Origin: Neoechinorhynchus agilis
Taxonomy: Eukaryota; Acanthocephala
Assembly (NCBI GenBank): GCA_051530055.1
Contig: CM121341.1
Location: 5,456,001 to 5,520,000, forward strand
Direction: 5' to 3'
Length of the DNA stretch: 64,000 bases
Below the pieces are notes generated by a model. The model was not told the DNA's origin. It ran no database searches and saw only the letters and a program-made list of their open reading frames with translations. Positions 51,701 through 63,700 of this stretch are shown here, one piece after another; within the stretch, counting starts at the first letter, position 1, and the number at the start of each line of letters is the position of its first letter. Both the position numbers and the translations under genes were made by a program.

Positions 51701-53245
51701 AGAAATAAAGATATTGCCAGTGAAAACGGGTAAATTTGCAATATTTGTTAATCGCTGACTTATAGAAAAATACCGTTTCTGAAGACAGTAATTTTTATGT
51801 AATGAAAAACGAGTTGATCAATGTAAGAAGCTGTAATTTTCCCTAATTATAAAGATTTTTTTGGTGTTTTTTTGAATATTTGTAGAAATTTAGAAAACGG
51901 GTAAATTTGCAATATTTGTTAATCGCTGACTTATACAAAAATACAATTTCTGGAGAAAGTTTACCTTTTTTTATGTAATGAAAAACGAGTTGATCAATGT
52001 AAGAAGCTGTAATTTTCCCTAATTTTAAAGATTTTGTGGTGTTTTTTTGAATATTTGTAGAAATTTAGAAAACGGGTAAATTTGCAATATTTGTTAATCG
52101 CTGACTTATACAAAAATACAATTTCTGGAAAAGTTACCTTTTTTTATGTAATCGAAAACGAGTTGATCAATGTAAGAAGCTGTAATTTTCCCTAATTATA
52201 AAGATTTTGTCGGTGTTTTTTTGAATATTTGTAGAAATTTAGAAAACGGGTAAATTTGCAATATTTGTTAATCGCTGACTTATAGAAAAATACAATTTCT
52301 GGAGAAAGTTTACCTTTTTTTATGTAATCGAAAACGAGTTGATCGATGCAAGAAGCTGTAATTTTCCCTAATTATAAAGATTTTGTCGGTGCTTTTTTAA
52401 ATATTTGTAGAAATTTAGAAAACGGGTAAATTTGCAATATTTGTTAATCGCTGACTTATAGAAAAATACCATTTCTGAAGAAAGTTTAACTTTTTATGTA
52501 ATCAAAAACGAGTTGATCGATACAAGAAGCTGTAATTTTCCCTAATTTTAAAGATTTTGTCGGTCTTTTTTAATATTTGTAGAAATTTAGAAAACGGGTA
52601 AATTTGCAATAATTATTAATCGCTGACTGATAGAAAAATACCATTTCTGAAGAAAGTTTAACTTTTTATGTAATCAAAAACGAGTTGATCAATGCAAGAA
52701 GCTGTAATTTTCCCTAATTTTAAAGATTTTGTCGGTGCTTTTTTGAATATTTGTAGAAATTTAGAAAACGGGTAAATTTGCAATATTTGTTAATCGCTGA
52801 CTTATAGAAAAATACCATTTCTGAAGAAAGTTTAACTTTTTATGTAATCAAAAACGAGTTGATCGATGCAAGAAGCTGTAATTTTCCCTAATTTTAAAGA
52901 TTTTGTCGGTGCTTTTTTAAATATTTGTAGAAATTTAGAAAACGGTTAAATTTGCAATATTTGTTAATCGCTGACTTATAGAAAAATACCATTTCTGAAG
53001 AAAGTTTAACTTTTTATGTAATCAAAAACGAGTTGATCGATACAAGAAGCTGTAATTTTCCCTAATTATAAAGATTTTGTCGGTGCTTTTTTGAATATTT
53101 GTAGAAATTTAGAAAACGGGTAAATTTGCAATAATTATTAATCGCTGACTTATAGAAAAATACCATTTCTGAAGAAAGTTTAACTTTTTTATGTAATCAA
53201 AAACGAGTTGATCAATGTAAGAAGCTGTAATTTTCCCTAATTATA
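51700..53245. repeat. 174-bp tandem array, nine copies
   Basis: The word acgggtaaatttgca occurs with its ggg at 51728, 51899, 52074, 52248, 52424, 52596, 52770, 52944 (as ggt) and 53118: periods of 171-176. Copies differ by small indels in T-runs and scattered bases. The left flank of the inverted duplication has only one truncated unit, so the array expanded on this side or collapsed on the other. Confidence 0.97.
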
Positions 53246-54485
53246 AAGAATAATCAAGGGTTTTTGTCGCGCGGTATTCAAATTAGAACTTTGATTCATC
53301 GTAAGAAAACTTTGAAAGCATTTAAATAGATAATCGTTTTTTGCATATCATTGAAAAAGACCAGATAATGGAACAGGACTGATAGTGCCCTTTTTCGATT
53401 GAGTAACAATCGCGCATTCAAGCAAGAAGGTTCTTTGGTTCTATAAAAGATCTATCGTAGTGACATTTCGCCCAGAAAAAATTAAATACTTGGCATTTGT
53501 CTTTTGACTTATTTGCTAAGGGAACAAGTAACCGGATCTTTAAAAGCTGATCTCGTGCTTCAATGCTGGCGATTGTGTGATGAAAGATACGCTTGGGAAA
53601 ATTGTGAATGAGGACATTTGGAGAATAGAGTGAATTTTCTTTAATAACAAAATGTAAGAAGTGGGTTTCGTTACGGAACGAACTGGAGTATTTTGACGTA
53701 AGATTATGGCTACATCGAGGATCGGTATCAGATCGTCCGGTTTTCAGAGGCAAAATTAATGGGAGGAGCGAAAGGCGGTTCTCTTTCTCTTACGGTTGAA
53801 ACCGAGTGGAATAATTCAGTTACTTGAATTCAAAATTAAAATTTTTAATACGGTTTTGCTTTCGGATCTATGCAAATGGGTTTTTAAATAAGTGGAAAAG
53901 AGTTTGTTCTACTTTATGGTTAAAAAAACTGGTACTAAAATCACTAAAAACGGCACAATTAATAATTTTGACACAAGTTCATGTTTACTTAACAATTAAT
54001 TGCTCTTATCTACGACCTCAAATTATTCCATTAGCAACTATAATTTAGAAACGAGAAGTGAACCTTATCTTTAAAACTGTCTTTACGCAATTATTAAGCC
54101 TCGTGTCACACAGCGAATAATTTTGTAACACTTCCTCTAATTAACGTCTAAAATACGTACCTTAGCGCTCAACAACCAATTAGAGTTCACCTCGGTTGTT
54201 TTATTCAGCTCTCGACCAAACAGTTCTTATTTTTCACGATTTTTATAATTGATCTCACTACGTTGTGAACGCTTTAGTCGGAAGTTCTTGACTAGTCAAA
54301 ATGCGTCCAATTAATTTCTCGTCGCGTTTTATTCGCGATCTCCTAACGAGTACCCAAGGCAGCAATTTTGTTTTGATTAGTTAATATATCTCGAGTAGGC
54401 GGGACTCATAAACGAGCTTCCTTGAAAACATTTTGACTTCTTTAAAGACATTCCTTGTTCCTTGTCTCAAGCAAACATCACTCAA
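53246..54485. other. Outer flank homology then unassigned DNA
   Basis: 53246-53390 continues the older homology with the left flank (20715-20860). After that I see no supported gene; open frames at 53418-53753 and 53824-54048 have no recognisable domain. Confidence 0.5.
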
Positions 54486-54489
54486 AGTT

Positions 54490-54650
54490 CAAACTGTCGA
54501 TATGTGAGGAGGTACCGACCGGAGTTTATTAGAAGTGTTATTTAGAAGTCGTAACCCGGCAACAAACGTTTTAAAGACTTATTGAACCTCGTCGTGTTCA
54601 TCGTCAATTTGTTAGTTATTAAAAGACGCTTAATACCAGTGTATGGCAGA
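54490..54650. repeat. Single diverged copy of the PSMD11-upstream repeat family
   Basis: It shares gtcgatatgtga, gaggtacc, gagtttattag, gtcgtgttcatc and tttgttagttattaaa in order with the 35411-36178 array. Non-coding. Confidence 0.7.
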
Positions 54651-55363
54651 TTGAGCTTTCTTTTTATGAAATGAATCGGTCACTCACTGATTCCTTTGAA
54701 TTAATCTAATTCCCATTCACAGTATGCAATTTGGAGTCCATTACCTTAATATCCAGTAGCCTTTGTTCCTCAATCGAACGTAATCATCCATGGGAAAGGA
54801 AATGAATTTCACTCTTTTTATTAATGAACCCATTGAACCTCGTGATTTTCCTTTTTTTATACCTTATTCACGTTTTTCATATAGTCTTATTCGAAGGCAG
54901 ACTCCTAAGTAAACAAATAATCGGGATCGATAGTGCTGGCCGCTGATTATCTTAATAAAGTGCTTAATTTGCATTTCAATATCTTGATTTCTACTTTCGG
55001 TGGTCGGTATGTTTAACAAGTGAGTTAAGCACAATCAGCTGACACCTTCAGACCAAGCGGCGGCCCTGATCCCAACCATTCTTTGTATGTACAAATATCC
55101 CCAGACATTTTGACTGTAAATCTCGACTTGAAGAGTCTCTCGATAATGTATATATTAAAATTCAGAAGCAGTCACTGCTTACTAGGTTGCCTAAGCTATT
55201 AGCGATCCTTTATTTGTTATTAAATTAAGGTTTAAATTGCGAGTCTCTAGCGCAATCGATGCTTGATTAGCGGAGGAGATACCGACTTATCTACATAGCT
55301 GTCTGTTTAAACAAGAGATCCTCTCGTTTACATCAACGCTAACTCTTACTTTTCGTTTCAGAA
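54651..55363. other. Upstream region of the protocadherin-like gene
   Basis: No exon seen. It ends in a good acceptor, ttttcgtttcag, two bases before the ATG at 55364, so a 5' non-coding exon is likely somewhere upstream. Confidence 0.55.
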
Positions 55364-57493
55364 ATGGTGATCATCACTACTCTAATAACACTCATAGCTT
55401 TTGCTCACTCACTATCAACAACATTCAACAGCGAAACGCCTATTGTTATCAATGGAATCGATCGGCATGATTGGATCAACTTAAACTTGTCACTGGAATT
55501 CCACAGTGCGGAAATATTCGACACTAAAACAAATGCAAAAACATACGATTTCCAACTAAGATCGACGGACAATGGACTGGAAATTCGATCACTTAGAAAT
55601 CAAACTCAAGATAGATTTCTTTCAATTGTGTTTAGAAATCGCAAAAATGATACAATTCAGGACATACGAGTTAAATTCCTGTGCTTGGTTCCTACGATGG
55701 TTACATTCGAAAAACCAATATACAATTTTGCATATGTCACCAATCGAGACCGACAGAGTATAATTGGGAAAATCATGGCGAATTTATCAGATGGATCATC
55801 GCCCATTTATCACATTCTGCCATCAAAGTACTCGACAATGTACATCATTGATAGCAGTGGCTATGTGACTTTGAGTGAATCGGAAATCGACTTTGATTCA
55901 GTTGACTCGAACCACGAGATCGTCGTTGAAGGAAATTGTAAAACAGCTCAAAATTGCACCCGCGGATATACAAAACTAGTTTTTAGGACGAATACATACA
56001 ATGAATACAACCCGGAAATTTTAATCAATTTTTCAGAGGATTATCATCAAGTCGGAAAAGTCCTTTTTATCCCAGAAGAGCTGAAACCAGGATCTTTTAT
56101 TGCGTTTATCAATCTATTTGACGAAGACGGCACTTCAAAAATTCACCTTAGTCTCAGACAACCTAGAAATTATTTAAAACTTAAAAGTGTTCATGAAAGC
56201 GCTTATACGCTTATAATAAATAGGAAAATGGATCGTGAGCAACTTTCGGAATACAATTTCTCAATTGTAGCTGAAGATAATGGGTATCCTGCACGGATAA
56301 CTGTAGAAAATCTTACTATTGCACTTCTGGACATCAATGATAATCCACCGAAGCTCAATGTAAGTGGAGTGCAGATATTTAGAATTGATGAAAATTCCAA
56401 TGATTCGTTTATTGGAACATTGAATGCATATGACGAAGACAGTACGAATGGTGGTGGTGTTCGATTTTATATGATTCGAGCTGAGGACGATTGTTGTGAG
56501 ATCGACGAAAAGTCCGGCAATATTCGATCGCGCGTAAAATTAGACTTTGAGCGAAAAAACGCTTACGATCTTCTTGTAAGGATTAATGATTTAGGCGAAC
56601 CAATGCGATCAATAACAACAAAAGTCCGAGTAATGCCGGAATCCTCAAAACTAAGATCTAAAATTGGTTTTGATGGTCGCCGTTTAGAAATCAACGATCT
56701 AAATGACAACTCTCCTCTGGTTTTGCACAATAATACGTACACCATAGTGTCTGATAATCTCGCAACCGGATCAATTGTGTATCGAATCAATGCCAACGAT
56801 GCTGATAGTGGTGAAAATGGACACATCGAGTATCAGTTGTTGATCGAAGATACACTTCATCCATTTGGTGTTGATAAAAACGGCCACATCTTCGTTGCGT
56901 ACCAACTTCCAATCAGAAACGATGACCGGGACGCATGTCGGGATTACCTTATCAGAGTTAATATCAGTGATAATGGAATAGACAAGAAATTTTCGACAAT
57001 ATTCGTCCATACAGTAACACATTGTCCACCCAAAAGCCAGGGAGTTCTAATCCGAAGACCAAGTTGGAACACATTTTTTATTACAGTATACAGAAACCAA
57101 ACCAGTACTGAATTCGTAAAGATATCCGGTCTCCCGTATCCGACCTTGAAGCAGTGTTTAAACCGACAAATCCACATTAATTCAAGTGATGTTAAATTGG
57201 TCCATCGGGATCTATATGTTCCTCCAGACTCAAAATCTTTTATGTTCTCAGTAGAAATTGAACCGGAATGTCTTGTGTTTCCAAATGAGGACCCAAATGT
57301 GGCTCGTTTTTATGTGGATATCGTAGATAAAGCCGTTGAACCCGATCAACTGTTTCCTGCAATTTGTCGAATACTATTTTACACATTCCTCTTTGTTGTC
57401 CTATTAGTTCTCATCTTCTACTTTGCAATCAAGGTATTTTACAAATGGGAAAAGTCAAACAAGATAAAGGAAAGTACGAAAAGTGATTGCTAG
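55364..57493 (+). CDS. Protocadherin-like cell-adhesion protein, single coding exon
   Basis: 709 residues. A signal peptide at 1-16 (MVIITTLITLIAFAHS) is followed by a cadherin ectodomain with at least four recognisable repeats. Repeat boundaries show the calcium-binding DINDNPP (about 323-329) and DLNDNSP (about 445-451). Other cadherin features are YDEDSTNGGGVRF, LDFERKNAYDLLVRINDLG and NDADSGENGHIEY. One membrane span lies at about 667-693, followed by only about 14 cytosolic residues (EKSNKIKESTKSDC), with no catenin-binding region. A long ectodomain in one exon and a short tail fit the protocadherin type, in which cadherin repeats mediate cell-cell contact. Several N-glycosylation sequons are present. 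An aataaa near 57526 follows the stop. Repeats at residues 20-220 are degenerate and lack the full calcium motif. Confidence 0.9.
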   Translation: MVIITTLITLIAFAHSLSTTFNSETPIVINGIDRHDWINLNLSLEFHSAEIFDTKTNAKTYDFQLRSTDNGLEIRSLRNQTQDRFLSIVFRNRKNDTIQDIRVKFLCLVPTMVTFEKPIYNFAYVTNRDRQSIIGKIMANLSDGSSPIYHILPSKYSTMYIIDSSGYVTLSESEIDFDSVDSNHEIVVEGNCKTAQNCTRGYTKLVFRTNTYNEYNPEILINFSEDYHQVGKVLFIPEELKPGSFIAFINLFDEDGTSKIHLSLRQPRNYLKLKSVHESAYTLIINRKMDREQLSEYNFSIVAEDNGYPARITVENLTIALLDINDNPPKLNVSGVQIFRIDENSNDSFIGTLNAYDEDSTNGGGVRFYMIRAEDDCCEIDEKSGNIRSRVKLDFERKNAYDLLVRINDLGEPMRSITTKVRVMPESSKLRSKIGFDGRRLEINDLNDNSPLVLHNNTYTIVSDNLATGSIVYRINANDADSGENGHIEYQLLIEDTLHPFGVDKNGHIFVAYQLPIRNDDRDACRDYLIRVNISDNGIDKKFSTIFVHTVTHCPPKSQGVLIRRPSWNTFFITVYRNQTSTEFVKISGLPYPTLKQCLNRQIHINSSDVKLVHRDLYVPPDSKSFMFSVEIEPECLVFPNEDPNVARFYVDIVDKAVEPDQLFPAICRILFYTFLFVVLLVLIFYFAIKVFYKWEKSNKIKESTKSDC

Positions 57494-58880
57494 AGGCAAA
57501 TGTTAAAGTCCTATTATGTTTTTGTAAATAAAACGAAAAATGTTGTTCTTTGTCATTGAGCTTATTCAAAACAGAAGGAAATTAGGTCTTTGGTAAAAAC
57601 TTAATTTATAAAAAAATAGGATCGAAGATTTTTTTAAATTTGAACGAGAAGTAATTATTTCATTGTGATTTAGAAATTTGACTTTAGTGACATCAATAAG
57701 ATGGGGCTCAAATGTCCCCGCTTGGCAATAAATCAGCTTGATTTTAATTTAAATCACTGATACAGTAATCAATCAATACATAGTCATTAGTACAGAATTC
57801 ATTGCGCAACTTTGACATTTGAAAAATTGCTAAGTATTCGTCGAGAAATGCTGTTGAAAGTTTGTTAAGGGGCGGCGGATAAAAATCATAAAAGAGAATT
57901 AAACACCTGTGGATTACATTTTCGGGAACGCCCCTCATTAAATTTTTGCGATCTAAAACTCCTTTTGATTACATTTATCTCGATTATCTTTAAACTTACT
58001 GTCTATAGTTGACTATAAAATTTCTAACAAAATTTATCTTAATTTTCGTGATTCAAAGTAATTGCAAAAAGAGACAAAATGAATCGTAGCTTTTGGTATT
58101 TCGTATAACTAAAAAAAAGTGCACTATTACTTTTGTCTTTACATTTATTCTTTTTGGCCTAATCGCAAACTTGTTGATAACCAAAAACAAGATTATTATT
58201 GTTTGAAAAAAAATCAAATTATTAACAATTTGAAAATTTAGAAACAGGAGACGTTTAAATCGCTATAAATTACGATCCATAACCACATCTCACTTTTGCC
58301 GTGTCAAAGTAAAGCGACAACGACTTTGTCTTTCAAACAAAAGTGACATTTATGAAAATGGTACTTAGTGATGTTATCAAACAAATGTTTCAACATAAGC
58401 CTTGCAAGCTTCAAATCGAGGTTGATGTAGGCGGAAAACTCATTACTATGATCTAATTTTCAAATTTTGAAAATTTCCGCGGCGTTAGTCGCACCTCATT
58501 ATGCGATATTAACCAATAAGAATGCATGGCTTCATTGAAGGTCGTCTTTTTACACTACGTCTCAACACGCGAAATGCCACATTAAGATTGCAAATGTTGT
58601 CCCTAAAAAGGCATCAATCCACATTGAGGGCATTGAGAAGCAGACAAACGTGTATCATTATTTCTTCAAATTCATTTACATTAAGATTGATATGTCGGTT
58701 ACGGGATGGGTTATCTAGAAGCTTGGGGACTACCGGTCTTGTCAATGTTTCATATTCCGGAACACTCCATACTCGACTACTTTTGGGAGACGAAACGTTT
58801 ACATTTGTGACTTGAATGCGAGTGAAGCGAACCGATTCTGTTTCTGGGTAAGATTCTAAACTATTGCCTCTGAAACTGTT
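57494..58880. other. Intergenic DNA, no supported gene
   Basis: Poly(A)-signal-like aataaaac at 57526 belongs to the cadherin gene. The pair of overlapping frames at 58522-58895 (both strands) has no recognisable domain and no ATG on the minus strand. Confidence 0.45.
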
Positions 58881-58894
58881 TGCCCACAAAAGCA

Positions 58895-59787
58895 ATGCTA
58901 CGTCCCAATCTCAAGAAATGCGTTTGGTTAATAATCGGAATCGGAGTTTTTTTCTCTTTCAAACACATTGTCGAACTACTAAGCTCTAATTACGAAGGAC
59001 CAGCAAATAATGCGCAAAATAAAGAGCTCATAATTCTTATAAAATCAGCACCCGATCATTTTGATCATCGGTTGACACTACGGGCGTCGTTGCACAAATG
59101 TTCTCAGAGTTTCAATTGGACCGCGATTAAGTATTGGTTTGCGGTTGGATCCTTACCGAGATCCGATTGGAAATTAGAGAGGGCCATCGACCACGAGACT
59201 AAGCTTTACGAAGGATAGAGACGAAATTCCTAATCTAGAGAGTTATCGACATGTTCGTCTCGGTCCCATATGGAGATATTCTTAGGTGTCCTCATTTGGA
59301 CACATACAATCGGAACTGTCTAAAAACAATGTTCATGATCGAACACCACATCAAGCAGATTGAATACAATATCGCATTGTACATCGACGACGATATGTAT
59401 GTTAATATGAGTATTCTGAGAGACATTTGTCTCGACGAGCCGGTTTTTCATGGAAGCCTCGTCGAAAATGGCCAACCAATAAGAAATAATAGATCGAAAT
59501 ATTTTGTAAGTCAACAAGATTATCCTTATCGATTGTTCCCTAGATACGCTTCTGGTGGTTGTTTCTTTTTATCACGAACCACAGCAATTCAACTTGTCCA
59601 AAGGAGAAAACTTATCAGTTTCCCTTGTGTTATCGACGATGCATATCTTGGAATGCTTGCCCAAATCGCAAATATTTCAGTGAAGGGACAAACAAATCTC
59701 AGATTAAGCGCAACTCAGGATTTTAATCCAGTTGAGGGACATCTATGCAGTCATTCCTTTTCGAGGCCCGGAAAATTCGTAATTTGA
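58895..59787 (+). pseudogene. GT31 (beta-1,3-galactosyltransferase-like) gene with an internal break
   Basis: Type II Golgi glycosyltransferase family that adds beta-1,3-linked galactose or N-acetylhexosamine. The ATG at 58895 begins a short cytosolic segment and a membrane anchor (VWLIIGIGVFFSF). Then come LIKSAPDHFDHRLTLRASL, WFAVGSL, VPYGDILRCPHLDTYNRNCL, the metal-binding ALYIDDDMYVN, PRYASGGCFFLS and DDAYLG. These are in normal family order and spacing. The first part stops at 59216-59218 (EGtag) and the second continues in another frame from about 59240. The 25-30 bases between have no GT-AG. Either the gene is broken by a small indel or a tiny non-standard intron is removed. The rest is well kept, so any loss is recent; a sequencing error is possible. 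Confidence 0.82.
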
Positions 59788-59944
59788 GTGAGTGTAATAT
59801 TGTTACTTCCTGCAAATTAAAGTAAATTTGCGCATATTGTGTATTGAAGTAATCTCAGTCTTCAACGGATAAAGAAGCCAAACTCGACAATCGCTATTTG
59901 GCCCCAGTCGTTAATTATTGATTTGACCGAAAACAAGAGAAATA

Positions 59945-60090
59945 CAAATGCCTCGATCCGTCGCTCTTCATTTTGTAATCTCTTGCCATTCAAACAATCG
60001 GTGCCGTCTCGAGGACAAATGTTTTTGAAAATGGTTATTTTTATCAGAGAATCAGCGATTCAGAAAGGAAATGCCAGATCATCAAAGTAA
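59945..60090 (+). repeat. Dispersed coding-like repeat, copy 2
   Basis: Matches the reverse complement of 45470-45660 (see that entry), reading PRSVALHFVISCH in one frame. No function recognised. Confidence 0.5.
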
Positions 60091-60202
60091 CGGACAATAA
60101 AATATTTAACGTGCTAGCAACTATAAATTACCAATATAAATACAAAAATTTTCGCGGTAAAATAAATTAAGAAACTATTCAGACATTGAATTCGGGATGA
60201 TC

Positions 60203-60275
60203 GGGGGTGTAGCTCAAATGGTAGAGCGCTCGCTTAGCATGCGAGAGGCACCGGGATCGATACCCGGCATCTCCA
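60203..60275 (+). tRNA. tRNA-Ala (AGC anticodon)
   Basis: 73 bases folding as a standard cloverleaf: acceptor GGGGGTG with CATCTCC plus discriminator A, D stem GCTC/GAGC, anticodon stem CTCGC/GCGAG around loop TTAGCAT, T stem CCGGG/CCCGG around ATCGATA. No intron and no encoded CCA. The internal A and B boxes are intact, so it is very probably active. Confidence 0.97.
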
Positions 60276-61880
60276 TCCCGGTGTGCCGCCGGTTTCCCAT
60301 CAAATCAGCCTTTTTGCATCGTACTAAGAAATCTCAATTTTTTTAATTTGGGGAAATTGAAGAAGTTTAAATTAATTCCTTTATAATTTTTTTTGCTAAT
60401 AATCTTTTTATTGTTTCTTTTTTTTAAAGGACAATTTTAGATTAAATCGTCCCCTGGACGCACACTTTTATCAAGCGCCTAAAATCAAAAAAGTTTAGCA
60501 AGCAAAACGCTTCTATATTATGGTGAATTCTAGACGAGAGAGAAGAATAAAATATAGTTTGAAAAACAGGAATAGCTGTTCAGACATCGTATGCGTGGTT
60601 CAAACGAGTGATTTAAGATGAAGTTTTTATTCATATGCGGCTGAATTAAGGGCCCGTCGATTTGATTGGTCTAGTCCAGCGGGCTCCTAATCCCAGTTTC
60701 GCTCAAAGGGATCGGAAATGTCAACGCCGATGACTACCAGCCCAAGGGGACGAAATACCGACGAAGGAAGCTCACTGATCAGTCGTGCCTCCTCAAGTTT
60801 TAAAAACCTCATCCTACACTACTTGTTAGAAACATAGCTATTAAATTTTACAGTGCCCTAAGGGAATATTTAGTGAGTATGATAAATTTATGAAATCAAA
60901 AACTACTCTGCAGTTGAAGTGCGATATAAGGACCTCGCTCCTTTCAAAAACACGTAAGGAAGTTAAAGTGCACTTATCATCGATAAAAAGATTGTCTTTT
61001 AAAAGACATTTCCAATACGAAGTCAATTTACCTAACAATTTTGTTCTAATGTATAAATTCATCGATTGTAATACACTTTGCTTAGATATTGTTAATATAG
61101 TTTAAAATGAACAGCCGCATCTGCATGAAACCATAGGACAGCCTTCTCAATTGTAAAGCACGGCTACTTTTCAAGGCTTAGCAATATTAACCATTGAGTT
61201 AGAAGTAATCAGTGCGATCAGTTCATTGCTCGTGCACAATAAAAGTGATCAAAATATTTTTAATCCGAGAAATGTCGGCGATGTGCTCTCCTAAAATTGA
61301 TAATTAAATGTATCTACGTTTTGAATAATTATATCGACCGAAAGTGAGCCAATCACTATCGAAAAAAAATAAATCAAACGATCCACTTTGACATTTCGGC
61401 AACCAGTGAGATGAATAGTTAAATCTAATATTTAAAAGTGCGAATAAAACACTTGAATAACCTTTACAAAAGGCACAAGATTGCGCTGAAATATCAGATC
61501 TAATAAATTCTTTTAATTTTTTACACCAAAAACAAAAATTTACCGTTGAATCGTCCAATTAGATCGTGCGCGAATTATGTATATAAGCGCGATCGAATAA
61601 AATTCAGCTTTAAAACCATGTGATATTGCTCTAGTGATTTCAGTCAAGCGAATGCCGCTTCTTTTCCCCGTGGTGCACTTCGTGAAAGATTTAAGAATAC
61701 CTGTTTGACAGATGAAGTCCACTTAAGATCATTACTTCTTACGGTAAGCATTTCATTGGACAAATCATATTGACACAAGTGAATTTGACGCATTGCGGCA
61801 CCTGAGGTGAATGCGAGCGTTTTGTAAAAATAATCAAATACATTTAAGATTAATCATATCGAGAAAATCCACCGGGATGG
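60276..61880. other. Intergenic DNA, no supported gene
   Basis: A poly-T run around 60377-60425 after the tRNA may end its transcription. A GC-richer block at about 60650-60790 (gggcccgtcg, cagcgggctcc) differs from its surroundings and could be a repeat relic; no match found within the window. Other frames are short. Confidence 0.4.
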
Positions 61881-61883
61881 TAA

Positions 61884-62063
61884 ATTTTGACTTGTATGGT
61901 AAATATAGTCGCCCGGTTGAAAATCATTTTATTCTAATGAAATACTTCGCGAGGAAACCTTGCGGATTTAACAATGATTTCTAAAACGGGGTTCCCTCCT
62001 TCGAAATATTACAACAAAAAATGATTTTTAACCAGGATTATCTTTACCACAAGTCAACATTTG
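61884..62063. mobile_element. Foldback/MITE element, cgcccggtt family
   Basis: The left end ttgacttgtatggtaaatata and the right end tatctttaccacaagtcaa are imperfect inverted repeats that continue inward (aaaatcatttt/aaaatgatttt, acttcgcgagga/tccttcgaaat). Its left end matches that of the element at 36194-36360. Confidence 0.75.
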
Positions 62064-62596
62064 AGATTTGTACGAAAATATGTTGAAAGTTTCGTTGAAG
62101 ATTTGAAAGGGTTATTTATCGATTACTGCACGAAAAATCGTTTTATTTTTCTAAATTGTGGTTTTAGCACATTAATTTGTGCCAAAAATAACTTTAGATT
62201 CGGATATTGCGCAGAAATACTTTTATAGGCAGCCATAATTGAATTTACCGATATTTTGAATGTCACCTTTTGTTCAATGAAATTTGATGATTTTTCCTTA
62301 GAATTATATGTTTTAATTTATTAGGCAACGTATTATATTGAATATTTTAAGTTGTTTTACTCACAAAAATTCTCGTCTTATACAATATCACATTCAAATC
62401 GTCATTTTAGCAATTAAAAAAACTTTTTGTTTGTCCGTCACTTTAAAGGTGATGTCGGTGTACATGAAACATAGTTTAGATTCACGTGTTTCGTTCTTAA
62501 GTTCCTGCGAATTACAGAAAATCTCACAATAATTGCTACACAAAAGAGTAAAACCACGATTCCTATATAACAAAAACTATGATTTTCAGTTTAAGA

Positions 62597-62718
62597 TTGA
62601 CCAGTGGACTTCTGACGCGGAATATCAAGGACCTATGCAAGATTTATACGGCGAGAGATAGATCAGGGGACTTCAAACGTAGAATATCAAGGACCTATGC
62701 ATGATTTATACGACGAGC
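62597..62718. repeat. 62-bp tandem duplication
   Basis: aatatcaaggacctatgca and gatttatacg-cgag recur 62 bases apart (second word at 62641 and 62703), with about five differences between the copies. Confidence 0.9.
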
Positions 62719-63700
62719 ATTGTGCTTTCGACTAGACCAGTCTAATTTTATTAACTTAATGAATACCCTTGAGTCGCAACGAGATACCTAATCGTATATG
62801 TAAAACAGGTTCTAGTACAATCGTGCCACATATAGAGGTCTCATTGGTGGGTTTTAAGTAATGAAATTACTATTGGATGGGACCACCCGTTGTTAAGAAA
62901 TTTCATTTAATAATCGCAATTTGTACTAGAAATTATAAGTGATCTTCAGGAAAAAACGATAAGCAACAACCAAGTTCAAAAGTTGAGTTAATCTTTAGCT
63001 TTTGAAACGTCCACAGCAAGCGATGCGAAAATGATTTCGATGTATACACGGCTTCAAATTGACAACGAGCACATTGTTGTCATTTGCCCAGACAAGCCCC
63101 TTGCGGGCTTTCATCAACAAAATCAAATCATCCAGTTCACTTGCTATCCAATACGTTATAGCTACTTGAAATTCCGCTTCCACGATTATTTTGCCCCGTG
63201 TTGTATTAGCATGCTCGGCGGCGCTATCATGCTGGATTTAGTTTTGACACCAACGTCTAGCTGCGGAACTTTGATGGACTTGTTAAAATTGGAAATCAAG
63301 AATTTTTTTCCATAATTATTTTCCCAAGAGAAAACATAATGTCACATGCCTTTGCACCTTGCTCATCACTCGTGGATTTTGATTGGTCCGCTATATTGTA
63401 CGATTTTTGCGGATTTAAATGCAATAAAAGAGAGAGAAAACTGTGATGTCAGTTTTCAGTGTGTTTGCATCTAGAATACTTGTTAAGCTTTCAATTATAC
63501 TTGAATGTAACTCGGCTTTAGGAAAATTGCGACACGCCCCCCCCGCGTCAACCCCTCCCATGGGCGTAATTTTAATTAAAAAGAGGCGTGGCTTGTACAA
63601 TCGGCGGTCGTCTCTCAAAAATAGCTTAATTTTATTGAACGAGCATTTTTACAATTATGTATAAACAAGCATATATTTCCTTCTACCCATTTCCATTGTT
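62719..63700. other. Unassigned DNA with one possible small frame
   Basis: 63031-63315 (plus, 94 codons) and an overlapping minus frame 62995-63183 are open, but neither shows a recognisable domain. 63530-63556 is unusually C-rich. No supported gene. Confidence 0.35.

Noticed and set aside
58522-58895. Overlapping frames on both strands before the GT31 gene
   Set aside because: No ATG on the minus strand, no domain on either; mirror frames of this kind are common by chance.
60650-60790. A GC-rich block as an RNA gene
   Set aside because: No cloverleaf or known snRNA/snoRNA boxes could be recognised by eye.
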